Assembly: GCA_021828425.1 (NCBI GenBank)
Contig: JAKARN010000095.1
Span: 1 to 6,085, forward strand
DNA length: 6,085 bases
DNA from: Pseudomonadota bacterium
Lineage (GTDB): Bacteria > Pseudomonadota > Gammaproteobacteria > JAKAQQ01
Reading direction: 5' to 3'
The notes under the pieces are model-generated. The model was not told the DNA's origin. It did not search any database and saw nothing but the letters and a program-made list of their open reading frames with translations. The translations under genes were made by a program, and so were the position numbers. Of this stretch, positions 1 through 5,763 are shown piece by piece. Position 1 is the stretch's first letter, and the number at the start of each line of letters is the position of its first letter.

Positions 1-114
1 TCCGATCTCCCGATCGTTGTGGGCAATCGAACGGCTTGGTCACACTATGCCCGACGCGAAGCCCGCGCTTTCGGGCGCCAAGGCCAGTTTCGTCGGGGCT
101 GGGGCGTCCACTAG
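1..114 (+). CDS. C-terminal tail of an upstream gene, probably MshL-like secretin (5' end outside window)
   Basis: Frame 1 is open from the first base to a TAG at 112-114, giving 37 residues with no start inside the window. The tail begins SDLPIVVGNRTAW and then becomes Arg-rich. Secretins of the MshL/PilQ type often end with a hydrophobic strand of the form L-x-P-x-V-V, then a Trp-containing charged tail, and this piece resembles that ending. The gene directly before mshM in MSHA loci is mshL, the outer-membrane secretin, so position supports the call. The stop lies only 9 bases before the mshM start, as expected inside an operon. The match is short and the secretin core is outside the window, so the family assignment is inference. 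That an upstream gene ends here is more secure than its identity. Confidence 0.45.
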   Translation, partial: SDLPIVVGNRTAWSHYARREARAFGRQGQFRRGWGVH

Positions 115-118
115 CCCC
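95..118 (+). repeat. Inverted repeat around the upstream stop codon, just before mshM
   Basis: GGGGCT at 95-100 is the exact reverse complement of AGCCCC at 113-118, with a 12-base loop. In mRNA this would be a 6-bp GC-rich stem. The loop holds the only purine-rich stretch (GGGG, 101-104) near the mshM start, and there is no normal Shine-Dalgarno sequence. The hairpin could affect mshM initiation or processing of the operon transcript. It lacks a U-run, so it is not a terminator. A stem this short can arise by chance in GC-rich DNA. Confidence 0.3.
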
Positions 119-123
119 GTAGT

Positions 124-975
124 ATGTACCTCGACTTCTTCGGGTTCAGGGAATATCCGTTCAATCTCACGCCGGACACCGATTTTTTTTACGCGTTCGG
201 CAGTCACCAGGAAGCCCTGAACGTCGTTCTCCTGGCCCTTGAGAGTGGCGAAGGATTCCTCAAGATCACCGGTGAGGTCGGGCTCGGGAAAACGCTGCTC
301 TGCCGGACTCTGCTCAACCAGCTCCGGGACCACTTCACAACCGCCTACCTGCCGAATCCCCATCTCACGCCGAACGAGATCCGGCGTGCCCTGGCACGAG
401 AACTGGGGATCCCGCTCGGTCCGATCATGGGCGCCGGTCTCCTCACGGAAGCGATCCAGGGGCGCTTGCTCGAACTGGCCCGCAATCGGGGGCGAGTTGT
501 GGTCCTGATCGACGAAGCCCAGGAGTTGTCTTCTCCCGCCCTTGAGGCTGTCCGTCTCTGGTCCAATCTGGAAACCGAGAAGGCCAAGCTCCTCCACATC
601 ATCCTTTTCGGGCAACCTGAACTTGATGTCCGCCTTTCCCGTCCGATCCTCCGGCAGCTCGCACAGCGGATCAGCTTCAGCTACAAACTGGAACCCATGG
701 CTCCGGATGTCGTCGCAGGGTACGTCCATCACCGCCTGTCAGTCGCAGGTTCACGCGATCCCGGTCTTTTCACACCCCGGGCGGTGCGGGAGCTGGCCCG
801 TGTTAGCCGGGGAGTCCCCCGTCTCGTGAACCTGGGGGCCCACAAGGCCTTGCTCGCCGCCTTTGGTGATGGAAGTACCCGGATCCAGAGGTCCCATATC
901 ATCCGCGCTGCCGCAGACAGTGAAGTCCTCCGGACACAACGATCCTGGCCGAGCCGGATCTGGAGCCGGACATGA
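124..975 (+). CDS. mshM: MshM/ExeA-family AAA+ ATPase of MSHA pilus biogenesis
   Basis: This 283-residue protein is a P-loop ATPase of the MshM/ExeA/GspA family, whose members assist assembly or placement of the secretin-containing envelope complex. The N-terminus MYLDFFGFREYPFNLTPD is the family opening (Y-x-x-x-F-G ... PF-x-x-TPD), which fixes the ATG at 124 despite no clear Shine-Dalgarno site. Walker A is GEVGLGKT (50-57) and Walker B is VVVLIDEAQ (125-133, with D130-E131). A sensor-1-like LFGQPEL (161-167) follows, then a candidate arginine finger in QLAQRIS (R182) and a GVPR sensor-2 motif (230-233). The length matches MshM (about 280 residues). The peptidoglycan-binding C-terminal extension of ExeA is absent. 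No signal peptide or membrane segment is visible, so it should be cytoplasmic or membrane-associated. Its stop overlaps the mshN start by four bases (ATGA). An 8-base T tract lies in codons 20-23. Confidence 0.9.
   Translation: MYLDFFGFREYPFNLTPDTDFFYAFGSHQEALNVVLLALESGEGFLKITGEVGLGKTLLCRTLLNQLRDHFTTAYLPNPHLTPNEIRRALARELGIPLGPIMGAGLLTEAIQGRLLELARNRGRVVVLIDEAQELSSPALEAVRLWSNLETEKAKLLHIILFGQPELDVRLSRPILRQLAQRISFSYKLEPMAPDVVAGYVHHRLSVAGSRDPGLFTPRAVRELARVSRGVPRLVNLGAHKALLAAFGDGSTRIQRSHIIRAAADSEVLRTQRSWPSRIWSRT
183..190 (+). repeat. T8 homopolymer in mshM
   Basis: Eight consecutive T occur in codons D20-F21-F22-Y23. Both Phe codons are TTT although TTC is common elsewhere in these genes. A one-base slip would frameshift mshM before Walker A. 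The reading frame is intact as given. Confidence 0.9.
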
Positions 976-2045
976 GTCTCATCAATGACGTTCTCCGGGA
1001 CCTGGCCAAACGGGAACCCCGGGCACCGGGAGCACTCTCTGGCATTCAGGTCGTTCCGGAATCCAAGACTCACATCCGACCACACCGGCCTGCGGCAATT
1101 CTCTCCAGTATCCTCTTTGTCCTTCTTGCACTCGGCACGAGCTGGTTTCTCCTGACCTGGGGAGGAAACACCCACTCAACCCGTCCCCTCCCCCGACCCG
1201 CTGGCACAACGATCCGTGCCGGAACCCAGGCCCACCAAACCCGTGCTTTCGGCGGCCGCCCCCCCCCAAGTGCCGCAATCGCCCAACCCCTGCCACAATC
1301 CCCTGCGATTGGAAGCCACCCCCGGCGGCCCTTATCCCAGTCTGCCCAAACAAAACCTCAAGCCCGGGCCGCTTTTCATCCTCCTCCGCCCGTGTCCATC
1401 GCCCAATCCCTGGACATCCATTCCGCCCCTCCCGCCACACCGTCCGAGGCAATGCAACTGGACCTTCTCGAAGCCCGGCGCGACCTGAATCACGGGCATG
1501 AACACCATGCCATCCGCCGCTTCCGGAAGGCACTGTCCCTCGAACCGCGGAACTCTGCCATCCGTCTGGCTTTGGCGGGGCTCGACATACGACTCGGAGA
1601 CCTCCCGGCAGCCCAGGCGCTCCTTTTGACAGGGATCCATCTCCCCGGGATCAGCCGCACTGCCCTTGACGCGCAAATCAACCTGCTGGCCCGGACCGGC
1701 AATACGGCCCTCGCCTGGCACGAAATCCGGCGCCATTCCCCAACCCACCCGATCGCCCATTTGCATTACCTCAAACTGGCCGCTGCCCTGGCCCAGTTGA
1801 CCGGCCACTGGCCCATCGCCGCGCACCTTTATGATGAAGTCATCGCAAAACATCCCCTTGCTGCCTGGGCCTGGGCCGGCCGGGGGATTGCCCTGGAACA
1901 GTCGGGACGGAACCGCTCCGCTCTCACAGCCGACCAGCGGGCCCTCGCTCTGGGCGGGCTTCCGCCCACACTCACCCTCTATCTCGAGCGTAGAATCAGA
2001 TTTCTCGAAAAACCCCTCCCGACTCATGAACCGCCCACTCGCTAA
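972..2045 (+). CDS. mshN: MshN-like TPR protein, inner-membrane anchored
   Basis: The 357-residue product starts MSLINDVLRDLAKR, close to the conserved N-terminus of MshN proteins (MSLIN-x-x-L-x-DL-x-x-R). A short cytoplasmic segment precedes one membrane helix at about 41-63. A Pro/Ser/Ala/Gln-rich linker covers about 70-158. The C-terminal part (about 162-345) is helical and TPR-like: repeats are seen near 162-192 (HHAIRRFRKALSLEP), 195-225, 263-295 (AAHLYDEVIAKHP) and 297-330. This suggests a periplasmic protein-interaction domain tethered by a flexible linker. The start ATG overlaps the mshM stop (ATGA) and has GGAG at 962-965, six bases upstream, so translation is probably coupled. Its 3' end overlaps mshE by 20 bases. 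The linker holds a run of nine C. MshN's precise biochemical role is not well defined. The assignment rests on the N-terminal motif, the architecture and the position between mshM and mshE. Confidence 0.82.
   Translation: MSLINDVLRDLAKREPRAPGALSGIQVVPESKTHIRPHRPAAILSSILFVLLALGTSWFLLTWGGNTHSTRPLPRPAGTTIRAGTQAHQTRAFGGRPPPSAAIAQPLPQSPAIGSHPRRPLSQSAQTKPQARAAFHPPPPVSIAQSLDIHSAPPATPSEAMQLDLLEARRDLNHGHEHHAIRRFRKALSLEPRNSAIRLALAGLDIRLGDLPAAQALLLTGIHLPGISRTALDAQINLLARTGNTALAWHEIRRHSPTHPIAHLHYLKLAAALAQLTGHWPIAAHLYDEVIAKHPLAAWAWAGRGIALEQSGRNRSALTADQRALALGGLPPTLTLYLERRIRFLEKPLPTHEPPTR
1259..1267 (+). repeat. C9 homopolymer in the mshN linker
   Basis: Nine consecutive C encode part of the RPPPS stretch near residues 96-100 of MshN. 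The frame is continuous from the membrane helix through the tract to the TPR region, so the sequence as given is in the ON state. Poly-C tracts of this length can slip during replication. They are also common sites of sequencing error. Confidence 0.9.
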
Positions 2046-3762
2046 ACCACCAGAACGAATCCGCATCGGCGATCTCCTGATGCGCGAAAAAATCATTTCG
2101 GAAAATGCACTGAAAACGGCCCTTCTCGAACAGAAGAAAACCGGCCACAAGCTAGGGCGGATCTTGATCGAGCTCGGCTTCATCAACGAAGAGATCCTGC
2201 TTGACTTCCTTTCACGCCAACTCCGGATCCCGCTCGTCGACCTCAAGCGGTACCGTTTCCAGCCCGAGACCGTCCGCCTGCTTCCGGAAAGCTATGCCCG
2301 GCGCTATCGGGCCATCGTACTCGAGGACCGCTCGGACCATCTGCTCATCGGTATGGTCGATCCGACCGACATCTTCGCCTATGACGAACTCTCACGGATC
2401 CTCAAAAAACCGCTGCAGTTGAGCCTTGTCCCGGAAGGGGACCTCATCCGTGCCATTGATGTCGTCTACCGCCGCACGGAAGAGATTTCGCTCCTTGCGG
2501 AGGAAATCGGGGCCGAGCTCAGGGAAGGCAGCAATTTCGACATCGAGCAGCTCGGACAAAGCGAAATGCTGGGAGATCAGCCGGTCGTCCGGCTTTTGAA
2601 ATCCCTGTTCGAGGATGCCGTCCAGGCCCGTACCTCCGATATCCATCTCGAACCGGAGGAAAACCAGCTCCGGGTTCGACAGCGGATCGACGGCATTCTC
2701 CATGAACAGCTGGTTGAAGGCCGGCGGGTGAGTCAGGCCATCATCACTCGTCTCAAACTCATGGCCGGGCTCGATATCTCGGAGCGCCGGTTGCCGCAGG
2801 ACGGGCGCTTCAGCCTCAAGGTCAAGGACCGGACTCTCGATATCCGACTCGCCACCTTGCCCACTTCCTACGGCGAAAGTGTTGTCATGCGACTGCTTGA
2901 CCCGGCTCACGATCTCATCAGTCTCGACCAGCTGGGGCTTCCCGCCGACCTTCTCCCGCGCCTGCAGGTACTGATCGCACGACCGACTGGCATGTTACTC
3001 GTCACGGGACCAACCGGTGGTGGCAAGTCAACGACCCTGTATTCGATCCTGAACGCAATCAATCACCCAGCCGTCAAAATCATCACGGTCGAGGATCCCG
3101 TCGAGTATCGATTACCCCGAATCAGCCAGATCCAGGTCAACCCGCGGATCGGACTCGATTTTGCCCGGATCCTGAGAACCACGCTGCGACAGGACCCCGA
3201 TGTCATCATGGTGGGCGAGATTCGCGACCAAGAAACCATGGAGGTGGCGCTCCGGGCCGCCCTCATGGGGCATCTTGTCTTGTCCACACTGCATACCAAT
3301 GACGCGCCCACGGGGTTGGACCGACTACTCAACATGGGCGCCCGCGGTTACCTCATTGCAGCCACCCTGAATGCCGTGATTTCCCAGCGCCTGATCCGCC
3401 GACTCTGCACCGACTGCACCGAGATCCATAAGCCCACCCCACAGGAAACAGCCTGGCTGGGTTCACAGGGGCTTTCCGAGAGTACCCACGAGTGGCGGAG
3501 AGGACGAGGCTGCCCGTTCTGCAATAACAGTGGTTTCCGGGGCCGGATTGGCGTATTCGAACTGCTCGAGATCGATATCCCGCTGGCCGACGCCCTGAGG
3601 CGCGAGGTGTCCTCGGACATTGCCCAAACAGCCCGCCACCAGGATGGTTACGTGAGCCTCGTCCGCCGCGCCCTGGGTTACGCCGAAGACGGCCTGACCA
3701 GCCTGAGCGAAGTCCTGCGCCTCTTCGGCGAAGTCAACCCGCTTCAGGGAAGCCTGCCCTGA
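2026..3762 (+). CDS. mshE: MshE assembly ATPase (PilB/GspE family) with MshEN c-di-GMP domain
   Basis: This 578-residue hexameric-type secretion ATPase powers pilus extension at the inner membrane. Two adjacent 24-residue motifs at 13-36 (RIGDLL... ending Q36) and 42-65 (KLGRIL... ending Q65), separated by five residues, form an MshEN domain, a known c-di-GMP receptor. The GspE core follows: the N2-type domain around 188-210 (SDIHLEP), Walker A GPTGGGKST (328-336, Gly replacing the usual Ser at 332), Asp box VEDPVEY (355-361), Walker B with GEIRD (397-401, E398) and a His box with H416 and H423. The zinc tetracysteine is CTDC (461-464) and CPFC (496-499). ATG 2026 is chosen because later starts would cut the first MshEN motif, while the open frame further upstream lies in mshN. 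The length fits MshE (about 575). The start overlaps the mshN end by 20 bases without a clear Shine-Dalgarno site, implying coupling. The stop TGA directly abuts the mshG ATG. Confidence 0.96.
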   Translation: MNRPLAKPPERIRIGDLLMREKIISENALKTALLEQKKTGHKLGRILIELGFINEEILLDFLSRQLRIPLVDLKRYRFQPETVRLLPESYARRYRAIVLEDRSDHLLIGMVDPTDIFAYDELSRILKKPLQLSLVPEGDLIRAIDVVYRRTEEISLLAEEIGAELREGSNFDIEQLGQSEMLGDQPVVRLLKSLFEDAVQARTSDIHLEPEENQLRVRQRIDGILHEQLVEGRRVSQAIITRLKLMAGLDISERRLPQDGRFSLKVKDRTLDIRLATLPTSYGESVVMRLLDPAHDLISLDQLGLPADLLPRLQVLIARPTGMLLVTGPTGGGKSTTLYSILNAINHPAVKIITVEDPVEYRLPRISQIQVNPRIGLDFARILRTTLRQDPDVIMVGEIRDQETMEVALRAALMGHLVLSTLHTNDAPTGLDRLLNMGARGYLIAATLNAVISQRLIRRLCTDCTEIHKPTPQETAWLGSQGLSESTHEWRRGRGCPFCNNSGFRGRIGVFELLEIDIPLADALRREVSSDIAQTARHQDGYVSLVRRALGYAEDGLTSLSEVLRLFGEVNPLQGSLP

Positions 3763-4986
3763 ATGGTCGAGTACGCTTTCCGCGGTCGCGACCGGCGTGG
3801 TGCACTCGTCACCGGATTCCGGGAAGCAGAGGGTCCTGAGGCGGTAGCCAACCAGTTGCTCACGGTCGGCATCACTCCCGTCGAGATCCGGCCACGACCG
3901 GTCGAACCGGATTGGCTCACGGCCACGAAGCGTCTGTGGCCTGGCCGTCGGGTCCGGATTGATGAACTCCTTCTGTTCAGCCGCCAGATGCACGCCCTCA
4001 CCCGTGCTGGAGTACCGATCAACCATGGACTCAAAAGCCTCATGGATTCCACCCGTACTCCAGCCTTACGCAAGGCCCTCGCGACCCTGCTCGCCTCCCT
4101 TGAAGAGGGCCGTGATCTCGCCAGTTCCATGCAGCGTTGCCCCGAGGTATTCCCTCCGCTCTACGTCAGCATCGTGCGCGTGGGCGAGGCCAGCGGAAAG
4201 CTCGAGGAGTCCTTCCTGCGCCTGTATGAATATCTCCAGCGGGACAAAAATACCCGCAACCAGCTCAAGACCGCGCTCCGCTACCCGGCCATTGTGATCA
4301 TCGCCATCGCCATCGCCATCGCGGTGATTACGGTCAAGGTGATCCCCGCCTTTGCTCGGGTCTACGCCCAGTTCCATGGCGAACTGCCCCTGCCCACACG
4401 GATCATCCTCGCGGTCTCGAACTTTGCTTCCCATTACTGGTTCCTGGTCCTTGCCCTGATCGTCCTCACAACCTTTGCCTTACGGATCTACGTCCGGACG
4501 GAAAAGGGTCACTACTGGTGGGATACCCTGAAACTCCGCCTGCCGATCTTCGGGCCATTGATCCTCCGCGGAGGACTGGCCCGCTTTGCGCGGGCCTTTG
4601 CCATGAGCTACCGCGCTGGGGTCCCCATGGTCCAGGCCATGGGCCTCATTGCCCAATCGGTCGGCAATGAATACCTCGGGGAACGGATCCTGGCCATGCG
4701 GACCGGTGTGGAACGTGGCGAATCGTTGAGCACGACTGCGGAGACCGTAGGCCTCTTCACGCCCCTCGTCGTCCAAATGCTCCGCGTCGGGGATGAAACC
4801 GGTGCAGCCGACGATATGCTGGACGAGGTCGCGACCTATTACGAGGACGAGGTGGACTACGACGTTCGGAACATGGGGGCCCTGATTGAACCGATCCTGA
4901 TTGTGGCTCTGGGCCTCATGGTTCTCATCCTCGCTCTGGGCGTCTTCCTGCCGATGTGGGACCTGATCCAGGTCGTCCAGCATTGA
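3763..4986 (+). CDS. mshG: MshG inner-membrane platform protein (GspF/PilC family)
   Basis: The 407-residue protein has the two-repeat T2SSF architecture of pilus and type II secretion platform proteins, which bind the assembly ATPase and pass pilin subunits into the growing fibre. The first F domain covers about 68-190 (FSRQMHALTRAGVPI, then VGEASGKLEES) and the second about 272-393 (ARFARAFAMSYRAGVPM, then VGDETGAADDM). The paired RAGVP and VGE/D motifs are family hallmarks. Membrane helices are at about 174-197, 224-243 and 374-397. The N-terminal 60 residues form the usual small domain (YAFRGRDRRGALVTG). The length matches MshG/PilC (about 400-410). The ATG follows the mshE stop with no gap. 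AGGGAA at 3746-3751 is a weak ribosome-binding site 11 bases upstream. An ATCGCC repeat encodes Ile-Ala pairs in the first membrane helix. Confidence 0.96.
   Translation: MVEYAFRGRDRRGALVTGFREAEGPEAVANQLLTVGITPVEIRPRPVEPDWLTATKRLWPGRRVRIDELLLFSRQMHALTRAGVPINHGLKSLMDSTRTPALRKALATLLASLEEGRDLASSMQRCPEVFPPLYVSIVRVGEASGKLEESFLRLYEYLQRDKNTRNQLKTALRYPAIVIIAIAIAIAVITVKVIPAFARVYAQFHGELPLPTRIILAVSNFASHYWFLVLALIVLTTFALRIYVRTEKGHYWWDTLKLRLPIFGPLILRGGLARFARAFAMSYRAGVPMVQAMGLIAQSVGNEYLGERILAMRTGVERGESLSTTAETVGLFTPLVVQMLRVGDETGAADDMLDEVATYYEDEVDYDVRNMGALIEPILIVALGLMVLILALGVFLPMWDLIQVVQH
4300..4323 (+). repeat. ATCGCC hexanucleotide tandem repeat in mshG
   Basis: Three exact ATCGCC units (4300-4317) and a fourth differing in one base (ATCGCG, 4318-4323) encode consecutive Ile-Ala pairs in the first membrane helix of MshG. 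Gain or loss of a unit keeps frame and would change helix length by two residues. Confidence 0.85.
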
Positions 4987-5007
4987 CCCCCCAGCGCTCT
5001 CCTCCCC

Positions 5008-5550
5008 GTGACTACCCCTAGACTGGCCGCCGACCGTCTGCCACGACGACCCCTGAGCGTCGGCCTCCTTGAGCTCACTTTGGTCGTCATCCTGATCGGG
5101 ATCTTCATCACGGTCGCAATAGACCGGATTTGGCCCCTTCGGATCACGGCCGAGAGGACCGCCGTGCTCGAGGTTCAAGGGGCACTCGAAAGCGCGCTCG
5201 GCATCACGATTGCCGGACGGGTCGCCCGTGGAGCAGGGCTTTCCGCCATCGCCCGCCTCCAAGGGACCAATCCGATTCGATTCCTCGCCACCCCTCCGGC
5301 CAACTATGTCGGAAGCTTCACCCATCCCCGTCGACATCGGATTCCCCCCGGTTCCTGGTACTTTGACCGGCGAACCCGGACGCTGGTCTACCTCGTCCGC
5401 TTCCGTCGTCATTTCGAAACCCCCCTGACCGGCCCCAAACGCATCCGGTTCCGCGTCGAGCTGGTCTACCGCGGCAAACGCCATCGTCTCTCCGGGCTGG
5501 CTGGCGTCCGTCTGGTCCAGCTCAACCCCTACCGCTGGCGCGCGCGGTAA
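5008..5550 (+). CDS. Pilin-like (pseudopilin) protein of the MSHA operon with atypical processing site
   Basis: The 180-residue product has a basic leader and then LLELTLVVILIGIFITVAI (20-38), which resembles a type IV pilin N-terminal helix with Glu (E22) near its start. If E22 is aligned with the conserved Glu +5, the -1 residue is S17 instead of Gly, with V18 as +1. The nearest Gly (G19) would place Glu at +3. After the helix come a soluble helix (about 44-75) and a basic domain with NP-x-R-F (88-92), PPANYVG (96-102), PPGSWYFD (113-120) and RTLVYLVR (124-131). I recall similar motifs in pilin-like proteins of MSHA-type loci. The slot directly after mshG is that of mshF, but similarity to characterised MshF cannot be shown here, so no symbol is given. 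GTG 5008 is the first start after the in-frame mshG stop, 21 bases upstream. It has no good ribosome-binding site, so coupling to mshG is likely. Confidence 0.8.
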   Translation: MTTPRLAADRLPRRPLSVGLLELTLVVILIGIFITVAIDRIWPLRITAERTAVLEVQGALESALGITIAGRVARGAGLSAIARLQGTNPIRFLATPPANYVGSFTHPRRHRIPPGSWYFDRRTRTLVYLVRFRRHFETPLTGPKRIRFRVELVYRGKRHRLSGLAGVRLVQLNPYRWRAR

Positions 5551-5599
5551 TGCGCGCGGCTGACCCTGGCGCGCTTATCCGTCCTTTTTCGGGCGCGCC
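5539..5599 (+). repeat. GC-rich inverted repeats at the operon end; possible weak transcription terminator
   Basis: CGCGCGC at 5539-5545 pairs with GCGCGCG at 5552-5558 around a six-base loop containing the stop codon of the pilin-like gene. GGCGCGC at 5568-5574 pairs with GCGCGCC at 5593-5599, with an 18-base loop holding a T5 run (5585-5589). These alternating GC blocks can also pair with each other. The T-run lies inside the second loop, about 26 bases after the first stem, so this is not a classical intrinsic terminator. The position, at the end of the last pilus gene and before a probably separate gene, still makes an end-of-operon structure plausible. Confidence 0.35.
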
Positions 5600-5646
5600 G
5601 GGGCGTGGTTCTTTCGCCTGTCGGACGGGGGGAGGGGAACGGGGAC

Positions 5647-5675
5647 TTGCAACTGGAGTCAAAAGGATATATACC
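5647..5675 (+). promoter_or_regulatory. Candidate sigma-70-type promoter for the kamA-like gene
   Basis: TTGCAA (5647-5652) and TATACC (5670-5675) are 17 bases apart. Each matches the -35 and -10 consensus at four of six positions. They lie in the most AT-rich patch of the 213-base non-coding stretch (AAAAGGATATATA around 5661-5673), which stands out against GC-rich surroundings. A transcript would start near 5682 and give a leader of about 80 bases before the kamA-like start. The same patch can be read as a ribosome-binding site for a short reading frame at 5676, which I consider less likely. Confidence 0.35.
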
Positions 5676-5681
5676 ATGCGC

Positions 5682-5725
5682 GCCGACTGTCCCGTCGGCC
5701 ATCACCACCCCGGATGTGCCCGGGG
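5682..5725 (+). promoter_or_regulatory. Two adjacent hairpins in the kamA-like leader region
   Basis: GCCGAC (5682-5687) and GTCGGC (5694-5699) form a perfect 6-bp stem with six-base loop TGTCCC. CCCCGG (5708-5713) and CCGGGG (5720-5725) form a second 6-bp stem with six-base loop ATGTGC. Eight bases separate them. A 10-base palindrome, CAAGCGCTTG, follows at 5727-5736. Together they lie between the candidate promoter and the kamA-like ribosome-binding site, where an RNA regulatory element or protein operator could sit. I do not recognise a known riboswitch class. In GC-rich DNA such stems may be fortuitous. Confidence 0.35.
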
Positions 5726-5752
5726 CCAAGCGCTTGCCCAAGCAATCCCACT

Positions 5753-5756
5753 GGAG
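5753..5756 (+). promoter_or_regulatory. Ribosome-binding site of the kamA-like gene
   Basis: GGAG at 5753-5756 lies seven bases before the ATG at 5764. It is one of the clearest Shine-Dalgarno sites in the window and is the reason for choosing this start over in-frame GTG (5716) and TTG (5734) codons upstream. Confidence 0.65.
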
Positions 5757-5763
5757 CCATACG

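Noticed and set aside
61..76. Small stem GCCCG/CGGGC with a six-base loop
   Set aside because: It has only five base pairs, lies inside the coding tail of the upstream gene and has no U-run. Such stems are expected by chance in GC-rich sequence.
328..336. Idea that general secretion (type II) rather than MSHA pilus genes are present
   Set aside because: GspE and GspF share these cores, but the mshM-mshN-mshE-mshG order, the MshEN domain and the MSLIN start of the TPR protein point to the MSHA type.
40..732. 230-codon open frame on the minus strand opposite mshM
   Set aside because: It overlaps the whole Walker A/B region of mshM and shows no family motif, so it is a coding shadow.
1831..2025. 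65-codon upstream extension of mshE
   Set aside because: It lies fully within mshN, its translation is not MshE-like, and ATG 2026 gives the usual family length with the MshEN motifs near the N-terminus.
1332..2246. 304-codon open frame on the minus strand opposite mshN and the start of mshE
   Set aside because: It is low-complexity and without a recognisable domain, and the opposite strand encodes TPR and MshEN motifs.
4480..5484. 334-codon open frame on the minus strand opposite mshG and the pilin-like gene
   Set aside because: It is a shadow of the GC-rich + strand genes. The translation is Asp/Glu/Gly/His-rich with no domain, and both + strand genes have clear family motifs.
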